Shown: in pieces, positions 44,366 to 53,548 of the stretch
Numbering within the stretch: position 1 is the first letter of the stretch
Layout: every line of letters begins with the position of its first letter
DNA from: Cardiocondyla obscurior
Lineage: Eukaryota > Arthropoda > Insecta > Hymenoptera > Formicidae
DNA length: 64,000 nucleotides
NCBI RefSeq assembly: GCF_019399895.1
Contig: NW_027228790.1
Span: 160,001-224,000, forward strand
Direction of reading: 5' to 3'
Notes under the pieces: generated by a model
Databases searched by the model: none
Told to the model about the DNA's origin: nothing
The model's input: the letters and a program-made list of their open reading frames with translations, nothing else
Program-made: the position numbers and the translations under genes

Positions 44366-47300
44366 TTACCCCGTAGGTGCTTCCTGGACCCTCCGGCACA
44401 TGGTGAGGCGGCCGTCTGCGGCGAAGCGTAGGATCCATCTTTCTGTGGTGGTCCGGGCTCGCCATTTTCGGTTATGCCGGATGGCCGACATGGGTACGGA
44501 AATGCACGTACCATCCGGCAGTTGGATTGGAACCGCTAGCGGTATTCCGGGCCGCGATATCCAGCTTTCCTGGCGTATGTAGGCTGGTGGGGCCGGTGGT
44601 GGCAGGATCACTGGCACTGTTCCCGGCATGCTGGTAACCGCCGGTGGTGGTGGATATGCCATTACTGGTGCGCTGGCTGGCCCGGCTACCGTGTCTTCCC
44701 GTCCTCCTGGCACTACAGCGGCGGTAGCGTCGTCCGCCATTGTGGATGCAGCCGCCCGGGCGTCGGCCTGCCGGAACGCGGTCGATGTGGCCGTCACGAT
44801 TGGTTTTCCGGCGGTTATGATGCTGGCCACGGTTTTTATTTCCGCGCCCGGTGGTTGCACCATCTGTACTGCGCGGATGGTTGGCCCGCGGCGGGACGTT
44901 GATCCGCGCTTCAATCCCGGCGGCATTGGCGGGAGGGCCTTTGCCCGTTGTCCCCTCGCCATTTTTTGGCCGCGTGCCTCCGTGCTGGATCCTGTTGAGT
45001 TGGTGGGCAACGATCCTTCTGCGTTGGCGATGGCGGTTCGGCTGGTGATGCCGCCCTGTTGTGCCTTGTCCTCGCTGCCGCTGCTGGCGGGAAGCCTGCC
45101 CTGCGGTGGCCGTTCGCGTGCTGTTTTCCCTGGGCCGCCTGTGGCTGGCCTCGTGGTCACTACGCTGCCGGGTGCCGCCATCTTGGTCGCGGCGGCAGTT
45201 CGTGCGGCCTTCTTCCCTGTTGGCTCGCCTCGTGAGGTGGTGGCAGTGGCTTGGCCTCGGCTTCCTGGCGCCGGTCTTGGCGTGGCCGGTGGCGGTTCTC
45301 CCATCCAACTGGTATGCCGATCTCGGCTGCTGTCGCCGCGCTGGATGCTTGTCCCGACCCGTGGGACTCGATATCGGCGCCCTGGGTCCACGGGCGGTGG
45401 CCAGGCTTCCGGCGGTGGACTGGCCGGCGAGTCGCTATCCTCGCTGAGGCTTCCAAACAGCTCTTTGATTTTCTCGCGTTTACTCATCGTGGACGATAAT
45501 CGCTCGACTGATATTTGGGTCGACGGGGCACGCTTTATATATCCTGATTGTGGGGGTTTCTCGGCCGTGGATTGGTCGCTTTCTTTAGGTGGGGGGTCCG
45601 GCTTTAAGTCCTGAATGTGAATGTGCCGCTGCCAGCGCCTTCGGCCGTCACGAAGATCCACGATGACTGGCGAATGAAACTTCATTACTGTAAACGGGCC
45701 CGAATACTTCGGCGCTAGTTTTGCGTTGAAACCGTCGGTTTTCCGTGACAATGGATGTTCCTTTTTCCAGACTGCATCACCGATTTGAGGTTGCCATTCT
45801 CGACGTCGTAAATTATACGTCGTTTCTTGGCGCTGGAAGGCTCGGGCGAGATTTATTCGGACTAGCTGGAAGGCCTCGTGGAGCGAGCGCTGTGTTTTAT
45901 GCGGCGTCGTTGGCGTGGCGTGGCGGCGATCCTCGGGATGCGGCAAGGCTAATTCTCGTCCGTGGTTGAGAAATGCAGGCGTGAATCCGGTGGCGTCGTG
46001 TTGCGCTGTATTAAATGCGAACTGAAGTGGCCCGAGATGTTCGTCCCATCGTCTGTGATTCTTTTGCGTGAATTGCGAAATCATTGTTTTTATTGTTCGA
46101 TTGGTCCACTCGACCGGGTTACACTGTGGGGTATAAATCGGTGTCGTACGGTGTTGAATGTGCCAGGCGCGCAGCAGGTTTCTCAGTAGGCGAGACTTGA
46201 ATTGAGTCCCGTTATCGGAAATAACTTGGTCCGGGCATCCGTGTCGATACAAAATTTTCTCGACTATGGCAGTCACTACCGCCGTGGCTGTGGCTTTTCG
46301 CAGTGGGTGCAGCTCCACCCATTTTGAAAAGCGGTCTTGCATGACTAAGAGCCATGTATGACCTTTGCGAGAGCGCGGAAGAGGCCCCACCAAATCCATG
46401 GTGACTTGTTGCCAGGGCGCCGCCACTGGTGCTGTATGTAACTTTCCGGCTGGTTTGGTAGGAGATGCTTTATAGGCGAGGCAGGTTTTGCACTTCCTCA
46501 CGAATCGGGTGATGTCGCGGAACATGCCCGGCCAATAGAAAAGCCGAGCCATACGAGCAATAGTCTTGGCCGTTCCAAAATGGCCGGCGCTAACATCCGC
46601 ATGATGTCGAGCGATGGTTTGCTGTCGTTCTGGTTTCGGTATGCATTGCTTCCACTGCATAGCTGGATCAATCTCTTTAAAATCTACCTCGTGCAAAATG
46701 AGGCGGAATAAACGTCCTTGTTGTTCCTTGTAATTTGGGAAGTCGGTAGGGTGAGTTCGGACCCCGGTGAGAATGCGGTGGTACCAATTATCCGGGGGCG
46801 GTGCCTCGGTGCTGGCTATGGCCGGTTGGCGGGAGAGTGCATCGGCCACTTGATTGGCTGCCCCCCGGCGGTAACGGACTTCGAAGTGGTACTGTTGCAG
46901 CTCAAAGAGCCAGCGGCCCAGCCGTCCTGTAGGTTCGTCCAAACGTTGTAGCCACTTTAACGCTTGGTGGTCGGTGATTACCGTGAAGGAGTAGCCCTCG
47001 AGATATCCTCTCATTTTCCGTATCCCCCAGATAACGGCTAGGCACTCTAGCTCGGTGGCGCTGTAGTTCTTCTCGGCTTTAGTAAGCGTACGGCTTGCGT
47101 ACGCGATGACACGCTCGCCTTCTGCTAGGTGCTGCGTCAGGACCACCCCTAGGCCGTTTGTGCTAGCGTCGGTCTGCAAGATGAAACGGCGGGAGAAATC
47201 CGGGCAGGCCAGAACTGGGGCGGTAGTCAGGGCGGTTTTGAGCTCGGTAAAAGCTTTTTCTTCGTCGGGGCCCCAATTCCACCGGGCGTTCTTTCTGGTT

Positions 47301-48712
47301 AGGCGGGAAAGCGGGGCGGCTAGACTGGAGAAGTTGTTGACAAATCTTCGATACCACGACGCCATTCCCAGGAATTGTCGCACCTGGCGAAGGGTCGTTG
47401 GTGGCGGCCAAGCGGTTACGGCCGATGTCTTCTCCGGATCTGTACGGATACCCTCGCGGTCGATAATATGACCGAGATATCTTAGTTGTGGCCTGCAAAA
47501 GTGGCATTTCTCGGGGTTCAGGCGTAATTTAGCGTCCCGCAGGCGTTGGAATACCATCCTTAGGTGAGTTAGGTGCTCGTTGAAGGTACGGCTTAGAATA
47601 ATGATGTCATCGAGGTAGACCAGTACGCAGGGTTCGAGTTCAGGGTCGAGTACCGTGTCCAGAAGTCGCTGGAACGTGGCCGGGGCCGAATGAAGCCCGA
47701 ACGGCATTACTTTGAATTGCATCAGGCCCCGTCCCGGAACGGTGAAGGCGGTGATTGGTCGGCTCTCCGGATCCAACGGCACTTGCCAGTAACCGTCCTT
47801 CAAGTCTAATGTCGTGAGGTAACGTGCCCCTCGCAGTTTATCGAGCGTGGCGTTGACCTGAGGTAACGGATACGCATCCTTCTCGGTGACTTCGTTGACT
47901 TTTCGATAGTCAATGCAAAAACGATAGCGACCGTCCTTTTTCTTTACCAGCACAATTGGGGAGCTCCAGGCCCCGCGGGAAGGCTCGATGATCCCGTCCT
48001 GCTCCATTCGCTTGATTTCCTGGTTTATTACAGCCTGCATGGCCGGATTACGTGGACGGTACCTTTGCTTGATTGGCTGGTCGGTCTTTAGTCGTAAACG
48101 GTGTGTAATTTTGTCGGTAGGTCCCCTGATGTTTTGGAATTTTCCCAATTCACGCTTGAGAAAATGTTTCAGGCTTTCCTCTTCTTCTGGTGATTGGACA
48201 GCGAGTCCAATTTTGTCGAGACTGTTTAGCTGCTTCTGGTGTGAGCTGCCTGGTGGGATTTGCAGCGTTAATCCGATCTGTTCCCACAAATCTACCCCTA
48301 TGATCATGGGGCTCCGAGCTTGTGGCATAATTGTAAATTGATGCCGAAAGATATCCCCTTTATATCTGATGGGTAATAGCAGGCTGCCGGCGGTCTCGGT
48401 TGTTTCCGCCAGCCTGATTTGCTGTCGGTCCGTCTGACGGTGATAGCCTAGTTTTTCGGCTAGGTTTACCACCTCGGCATTTACGCACGAGAGCTCCGAG
48501 CCGGAATCCAAGAGAGCCTCTATCTCTGTATCTCCGAGCAGGACCGGAAGATGTGGTCGGGGCCGGAACCTTAATTCTGGCTGGCAGTGGGCCGGTCGGT
48601 GCTGTCGGTACCTCCGGCCCGTTGGGCGTTTCCCGTAAACGGATGACACTCCCGCGTAAGTACGCCGTCTTTGCCGCAACGGGAACAGAATTTGACGGCG
48701 GGACGGCGGCAT
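44366..48712 (-). CDS. pol: Gypsy Pol with a long Pro/Ala-rich C-terminal extension
   Basis: 1448 residues, intact. Protease ALLDSGSELSCV is at about residue 68. RT shows GRYRFCIDYRKVNEVTEKDA, VMPFGLHSAPATFQRLL and YLDDIIIL. RNase H shows LQTDASTNGLGVVLTQ and KNYSATELECLAVIW. Integrase shows HHCC (HADVSAGHFGTAKT, CKTCLAYK) and DDE motifs TMDLVGPLPR, ISDNGTQFKS and NPVEWTNRTIKTMI. The usual chromatin-side tail ends near LKPDP. About 425 further residues follow, rich in Pro, Ala, Thr and Arg, closing with a more ordered segment (PLAVPIQLPDGTCISVPM, WILRFAADGRLTMC). An internal ATG at 45487 (MSKREKIKELFGSLSEDSD) could start a separate product. The frame is -1 relative to gag. Confidence 0.92.
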   Translation of the reverse strand: MPPSRRQILFPLRQRRRTYAGVSSVYGKRPTGRRYRQHRPAHCQPELRFRPRPHLPVLLGDTEIEALLDSGSELSCVNAEVVNLAEKLGYHRQTDRQQIRLAETTETAGSLLLPIRYKGDIFRHQFTIMPQARSPMIIGVDLWEQIGLTLQIPPGSSHQKQLNSLDKIGLAVQSPEEEESLKHFLKRELGKFQNIRGPTDKITHRLRLKTDQPIKQRYRPRNPAMQAVINQEIKRMEQDGIIEPSRGAWSSPIVLVKKKDGRYRFCIDYRKVNEVTEKDAYPLPQVNATLDKLRGARYLTTLDLKDGYWQVPLDPESRPITAFTVPGRGLMQFKVMPFGLHSAPATFQRLLDTVLDPELEPCVLVYLDDIIILSRTFNEHLTHLRMVFQRLRDAKLRLNPEKCHFCRPQLRYLGHIIDREGIRTDPEKTSAVTAWPPPTTLRQVRQFLGMASWYRRFVNNFSSLAAPLSRLTRKNARWNWGPDEEKAFTELKTALTTAPVLACPDFSRRFILQTDASTNGLGVVLTQHLAEGERVIAYASRTLTKAEKNYSATELECLAVIWGIRKMRGYLEGYSFTVITDHQALKWLQRLDEPTGRLGRWLFELQQYHFEVRYRRGAANQVADALSRQPAIASTEAPPPDNWYHRILTGVRTHPTDFPNYKEQQGRLFRLILHEVDFKEIDPAMQWKQCIPKPERQQTIARHHADVSAGHFGTAKTIARMARLFYWPGMFRDITRFVRKCKTCLAYKASPTKPAGKLHTAPVAAPWQQVTMDLVGPLPRSRKGHTWLLVMQDRFSKWVELHPLRKATATAVVTAIVEKILYRHGCPDQVISDNGTQFKSRLLRNLLRAWHIQHRTTPIYTPQCNPVEWTNRTIKTMISQFTQKNHRRWDEHLGPLQFAFNTAQHDATGFTPAFLNHGRELALPHPEDRRHATPTTPHKTQRSLHEAFQLVRINLARAFQRQETTYNLRRREWQPQIGDAVWKKEHPLSRKTDGFNAKLAPKYSGPFTVMKFHSPVIVDLRDGRRRWQRHIHIQDLKPDPPPKESDQSTAEKPPQSGYIKRAPSTQISVERLSSTMSKREKIKELFGSLSEDSDSPASPPPEAWPPPVDPGRRYRVPRVGTSIQRGDSSRDRHTSWMGEPPPATPRPAPGSRGQATATTSRGEPTGKKAARTAAATKMAAPGSVVTTRPATGGPGKTARERPPQGRLPASSGSEDKAQQGGITSRTAIANAEGSLPTNSTGSSTEARGQKMARGQRAKALPPMPPGLKRGSTSRRGPTIRAVQMVQPPGAEIKTVASIITAGKPIVTATSTAFRQADARAAASTMADDATAAVVPGGREDTVAGPASAPVMAYPPPPAVTSMPGTVPVILPPPAPPAYIRQESWISRPGIPLAVPIQLPDGTCISVPMSAIRHNRKWRARTTTERWILRFAADGRLTMCRRVQEAPTG

Positions 48713-49731
48713 TCGGCTCGAGTGTGGCCCCGCTGCTTACAGCGCCAGCAGCACTCCTCTCGGTTATAAGAGGCGGCTGCGATGGCCGGGGGATGGCTGG
48801 CTTGGTGTTTCTCGGATTGCTCTCGGCGCTTGATGTCTTCGAACTCTGAGGCTCGTCGGGTGAGGTCCTCTAGGTTGTTTATATCTCCGATTCTAATGTA
48901 CAGCTTATATTCGGGCCTCATATTCTCGTAGACCTGGTCGAGAATCTCGTCGGCTGACAGTTTCTCAGCGCGGCGTGCCATGGTCAGTAAAGCGGTGGCG
49001 TATTGTTTAAATGGTTCGCCAGCCCGCTGTATGCGGCCATGAATCTCCCGGGTCAACTGAGCACGGTATCGGTGCGGCAGATAAAAATTGCGGAAACTGT
49101 CTTGGAAGTCAGTCCAGCACCTCCATCGTGCCTGGTTATTGCGAAACCACAGCAATGCGTCGCCCTTCAACATTTCCGGCAGTCCAAGTAGTAGGAGGTC
49201 CCCGGGATACCCGTAGGCGCGCTGGAGTTCATGGATCCGTTCAAGAAATGAAAACGGATCCCGTCCGTCGAAATGCACGCCCCACTTCCGGATCTGGTTG
49301 ATAGTTTTTGCATGGTCGATTGTGCCGAGGAGTTCCTCATTTCGTGGTGGTAGTGGTTCTGCCCGGTCGGGGGCGGTTTCCTCCATGTCGATTCCGGGGA
49401 CGGGTGCTTGCAGTGGCAGCAACTCTTCCAAGTGACTGAATGCCGGGAGCGGATGATGCCGCGGAGTGCCGGCCGCAAAGGCCTCTATTTGAGCTGAGAT
49501 GTTTAATTCGGCGCTGGTTTCCCCTCGGAGGCCGCCTGATTGCGACTGATTTTCCGGCTTTGGCGGCACCGTTCTGTTTACCGCCATCGGGGGTTTGTAA
49601 CTGGGGTTAGATTCCACAAATCTTCGCAGGCGGTATTGTAATTGATCACAGGGGCCGTCGTTATCGATTTGTAGGCGGGTCAATTCCTCGGACAAGTCTC
49701 TTTTGGATAATTTATAGATCCAGCTTTTCAT
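48571..49731 (-). CDS. gag: Gypsy Gag
   Basis: 386 residues. A SAP-like N-terminus (YKLSKRDLSEELTRLQID) is followed by a Pro-rich linker and a capsid core (HFDGRDPFSFLERIHELQRA, GDALLWFRNNQARWRCWTDF, YLPHRYRAQLTREIHGR). The C-terminus has a CCHC knuckle, CWRCKQRGHTRAEC, and a second, degenerate-looking one, CSRCGKDGVLTREC. It overlaps pol by 142 nt in a phase consistent with -1 frameshifting. The start codon lies about 30 nt from the primer binding site. Confidence 0.9.
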   Translation of the reverse strand: MKSWIYKLSKRDLSEELTRLQIDNDGPCDQLQYRLRRFVESNPSYKPPMAVNRTVPPKPENQSQSGGLRGETSAELNISAQIEAFAAGTPRHHPLPAFSHLEELLPLQAPVPGIDMEETAPDRAEPLPPRNEELLGTIDHAKTINQIRKWGVHFDGRDPFSFLERIHELQRAYGYPGDLLLLGLPEMLKGDALLWFRNNQARWRCWTDFQDSFRNFYLPHRYRAQLTREIHGRIQRAGEPFKQYATALLTMARRAEKLSADEILDQVYENMRPEYKLYIRIGDINNLEDLTRRASEFEDIKRREQSEKHQASHPPAIAAASYNREECCWRCKQRGHTRAECRRPAVKFCSRCGKDGVLTRECHPFTGNAQRAGGTDSTDRPTASQN

Positions 49732-49762
49732 TTAGTTTTAATCACGTCTCAGTTCGGTCAAA

Positions 49763-49780
49763 GTCCCTGTTCGGGCGCCA
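49763..49780 (-). promoter_or_regulatory. Primer binding site, tRNA-Lys type
   Basis: On the minus strand TGGCGCCCGAACAGGGAC directly follows the 5' LTR. This is the well-known 18-nt complement of the tRNA-Lys 3' end used by many retroelements. Confidence 0.92.
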
Positions 49781-51181
49781 TGTAACGCGGTAATTTTATC
49801 GGCGGAAAGCTCGCCGGGAGCCAAGGTACGAGTAAGAAGTGAGACGTGATTAAACGTGGAAAAACATAAATGATACTTTATTATAAACTAAAAGATAAGT
49901 GGCAACACAAAAATAAACCTATAATACAAAAGAAATCTAGTGCTAAAGTAACGCAGAAACAACAGAAATATTCTAGCCGCTCGGTGGAACGGTACACGAC
50001 CAGCCTCGAATTCTCGGATCGATCGCTGTTACGCTCTGAGGGTGGCGGTATACGGCCGCGAGCCGTCTTCGCGCTGATCCAGGGTGGGCCCCGCGTCCGG
50101 GGGGGGGTCACGTGGTCGGGAGGCGGCGGCGCAACGGATGGTGCAAGCCCTCTGAGCTGTATCGTTTTGAGCGGAGCGGCGTGCTCAAAGGTCGGCGACA
50201 TGGTGTGTAATAAGCTCCCTGAGTCGAGTCGTTCGGTCAGGAATACGTGGTTGCGAGTCGACGGCACGATGTACAAGATAGGCCGTTCAGGCCGTGACGG
50301 TCGGACAGGTTTCGCGGTCGCGAGTCGGCGGTGCCGGTTACATGGTAGGCCGTTCGGGCCGAGGCGGTCGTACAATTTCCGCGGCGCGTAAGTTCGCGGC
50401 GCAAAGTCCAGGGAAGACCGTTCGGACTGTGGCGAGGGAGATCCGCGAGGGTCCGGACGGAAGAAGGCTCAAGAGAGCCCGAGTCCTGGGGAAGGATAGC
50501 GGTGTCGAAGGCCGGGTGAGCCCGGTCGAGGACAGGCTCGGGAGCGCCCGAGTCCTGGAGGCAGCGGTATCGAAGGCCGGGTGAGCCCGGTCGAGGACAG
50601 GCTCGGGAGCGCCCGAGTCCTGGGGGTAGCGGTATCGAAGGCCGGGTGAGCCCGGTCGAGGACAGGCTCGGGAGCGCCCGAGTCCTGGAGGTAGCGGTGT
50701 CGAAGGCCGGGTGAGCCCGGTCGAGGACAGGCTCGGGAGCGTCCGAGTCTTGGAGGTAGTGGTATCGAAGGCCGGGTGAGCCCGGTCGAGGACAGGCTCG
50801 GGAGCGCCCGAGTCCTGGAGGTAGCGGTATCGAAGCCGGGTGAGCCCGGTCGAGGAAGTCTTGGGAGCGCCCAAGACCTGGAGGGTCGGATGCTGGAGTG
50901 CTCTCCAGCGAGGAAAAGGTGCCTCGTCTGCGTACGAGGCAGCTTATATACCCGTGGGCCCAAGAGTGGGGGACCTCCTACTCCCGAGCGGTCGGTGGCG
51001 GTGCGCGGTGTGGGCGGCCCATGTCACACGTTCCGGTGATCCGCGCTACGCGCCGCGGGCGGCTGGTCGGCCCGCGTAATTAACATTAAAATGGTCGGTA
51101 TCCGCGCGATAATTCCGGGCGATCGGTGTTAGTCGCGGCGCGGGGTCTGAGGTTCTTAGCTTTTAGTGGCCTAGGGCCACA
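49781..51181 (-). repeat. 5' LTR of the gypsy element, 1401 bp
   Basis: Same ends as the partner LTR. It has two more 65-bp tandem units, an extra G-run (GGGGGGGG near 50100), an 8-bp shorter GGCGGTTGGGCGG block near 51015, and a few point differences. Confidence 0.95.
50505..50860. repeat. 65-bp tandem repeats in the 5' LTR (five copies plus partial)
   Basis: Unit starts are at 50505, 50570, 50635, 50700 and 50765, with a diverged last unit at 50830, against three plus partial in the other LTR. Confidence 0.93.
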
Positions 51182-51185
51182 GAAT

Positions 51186-53326
51186 TAAAAAATATCGACA
51201 ATGAAAAAACTGTCTTGGAATAAAATTTACTTGCTGAAAGTGTTACACAGTTTTATTTGAAACTAGAATCGCAGTATTTAGTTCCAGCTACAACTATTCA
51301 ATACATAATAACCGAAGTTAGTAGAATGCATGATGAAACGCAAGATATTTTGCGAAATAAACTTACAAAAGAATTTGCAGCACAAGGCATATCAGAGCAA
51401 GTAATACACAGTATTGTAAAAGAAACTTTTAACGCTGATCTAATAAAAAATACTTACAAGGAATTGTCTACAAATTATAAAAGAAAGATGTTGTATAAAA
51501 ATAACTTCGATTACGTAACACCTGTTCAAATTGTAATTGATCAACAAAAAAAACATCCTTTGCTTACGTATCTATAATAGAAACATTACGAAAATGTTTT
51601 AAGGATAATTTTCTTCACAACGAACTGAAACATCAAGGCTTTCGCAGAAAAGATTTGCTAGAAGATTTTACGGATGGAAATGTTTTCCAGAATAATACAT
51701 TTTTTCAACAAAATCCAGATGCTATACGAATAATATTGTACCAAGACGCATTTGAAATTGTCAATCCTATAGGAGCCGCAAAAAAAAAAACATAAATTAC
51801 AGGGTATTTATATGTGCCTCGAAAATATTCCTTATTACCTACGATGCCATGTTAATTCCTTAAAACTTGTTGCTCTGTGTAAAGAATCAGACTTCGAGCA
51901 CAAAACAATTTATGGTAAAATAGTCACAGATATAAAAAAATTGGAAAAGGAAGGAATAGAAATTGATGAAAAAAAAATAAAAGGTTCTCTTGTCTGTATT
52001 ATTGGTGACAATCTTGGAAGCCACGAACTAGGTGGATTTGTTCAAAATTTTTGAACCTCTCAATATTTCTGTAGATTTTGTTTGATAACACGGAATGATT
52101 TTAATGAAGAAAATGGTGCATACAAGACATATGCTGCCAGAACCATCGAGTCATACAATAATGGCATAAATTTATTAAAAGATAATAATATGTATCAGGG
52201 AATCAAATTTAATTCCGTGTTTAATGAATTGCAGTACTTTCATGTGTGCGCTTCTGGATTGCCTCCTTGCATCGGACATGATTTATTCGAAGGAGTTGTA
52301 GCCTTTGATTTAAAATTATTTATTGATTATTTTATAACAAACAAGTGGTTTTCACTGATGGAATTAAATACTCTAATTGATAAGTTCTATTATTCGAAGG
52401 AAGATCGGAGAGATAAGCCTTGTGCAATATCAACTACAAGTAACCGAATTCTCGGAGGAGCTTGTCAAATATGGACATTTTTACAAATTTTTCCTTTGAT
52501 AATTTATCACAAAATTAAGAATATTTCAGACGAAGTGTGGCTTTGTTTTCTTCTACTAACAGAAATTGTCGAAATTGTGTGTACACCAACAATTCACAAA
52601 TCATATTTGTGTTATCTAGACAGAATCATTTTTGAATACCTTTCTATGAGACAAAGGTTATTTCCTGATGTTACTTTACGGCCAAAACACCATTATCTTT
52701 CTCATTACAGCAAATTAACGTTAGAATTTGGTCCTTTAATGAAAATTTGGACTATGAGGTTTGAAAGTAAACATCAATTTTTTAAAAGAACTATTCGAAA
52801 TTTTCATAATTTCATTAACGTTGTGAAATGTCTAAGTGAAAAACACGAACTTTTACAAAGTCTGATACGCGTGGGAACTGATAAGAGACTAGAAACACAA
52901 GTATACGAACTTACTCATTTTAACATCGATATGTATCAAGAAGATATTAAAAAGACTATAAGGAAAATACACTTACTTACGGACGACTTTCAACAATGCA
53001 CCAGAGTTGTTTTAAGAGGTACTGATTACATTAAAGGGCATGCTTTAGTAATACGTCAAGATAGTTATGAAGAGAATATTACTATAGGGAAGATTTGCTT
53101 GTTTCTTTGTTCAAATGATATTGATATTTATGCTGTATTCGAAGTAATGGATAGTTCTTTCATACCATCTCTTCGAGCTTATAAACTCGGACGTATAATT
53201 GGGTACGACTGTCTTTCCTTGTATGATTTGATAAATTTTAAACCAATGCATGTTTATAATTTGGGAAATATATTATGCGTAAAACCACGTCATGGATTTG
53301 TATCTTATTATAATAAAGATATATAA
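51186..53326 (+). pseudogene. Zinc-finger transposase-like gene, C-terminal part
   Basis: This continues the frame cut at 43078. It meets a TAA about 43 nt in, then runs as blocks 51257-51577, a second block to about 51812 (FRRKDLLEDFTDGN), 51812-52054 (IIGDNLGSHELGGFVQNF) and 52082-53326. The last holds CASGLPPCIGHDLFEGVVAF, RPKHHYLSHYSKLTLEFGPL and WTMRFESKHQFFKR. Frameshifts near 51577 and 52053 make it inactive. From memory, the GHDLFEGV and MRFE.KH motifs define a multi-copy metazoan family usually annotated as uncharacterised; transposase function is inferred from copy number, the zinc fingers and position in a mobile element. The last block is open to a TAA 223 nt before the next gene's start. 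Confidence 0.65.
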
Positions 53327-53548
53327 ACGTTTGAGTAATATTAAGGTCATCTGTGTATGCTCTCATTATTTTTAAAACCAGGTTAGCATTACGTATATTT
53401 TGATAATTTTATAATTCTTCATGTCTGTCTTATTCTATATATTTATATGTTGTTTATGATTTTTTTATGTTTATGTATATGTTTTAATTGATTATAATTT
53501 TTACACAATTTTTATTTTAACAAAAACATTTGTTTTCCAGGTTTCAAA
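53327..53548 (+). promoter_or_regulatory. Intergenic region and 5' acceptor of the second gene
   Basis: AT-rich. A TTTTCCAG acceptor at 53540 precedes the start codon by 8 nt, implying a non-coding leader exon upstream that was not located. Confidence 0.35.

Larger units (their letters stand above)
43079..51181 (-). mobile_element. Complete Ty3/gypsy retrotransposon (minus strand)
   Basis: LTRs at 49781-51181 (5') and 43079-44353 (3') have TGT...ACA ends. The target duplication is GAAT at 43075-43078 and 51182-51185. The primer binding site is 49780-49763, fitting tRNA-Lys. The polypurine tract GAGGGGGTGA adjoins the 3' LTR. gag and pol are open. LTR substitutions are few, so the insertion is recent, apart from a difference in 65-bp repeat number. 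Confidence 0.95.

Noticed and set aside
44628..45614. Plus-strand 328-residue frame opposite gypsy pol
   Set aside because: Antisense of the GC-rich, Pro/Ala-coding 3' part of pol; composition explains the open frame.
43799..50860. Possible CRISPR-like array
   Set aside because: The 65-bp units are head-to-tail without unique spacers and sit inside LTRs; eukaryotic context.
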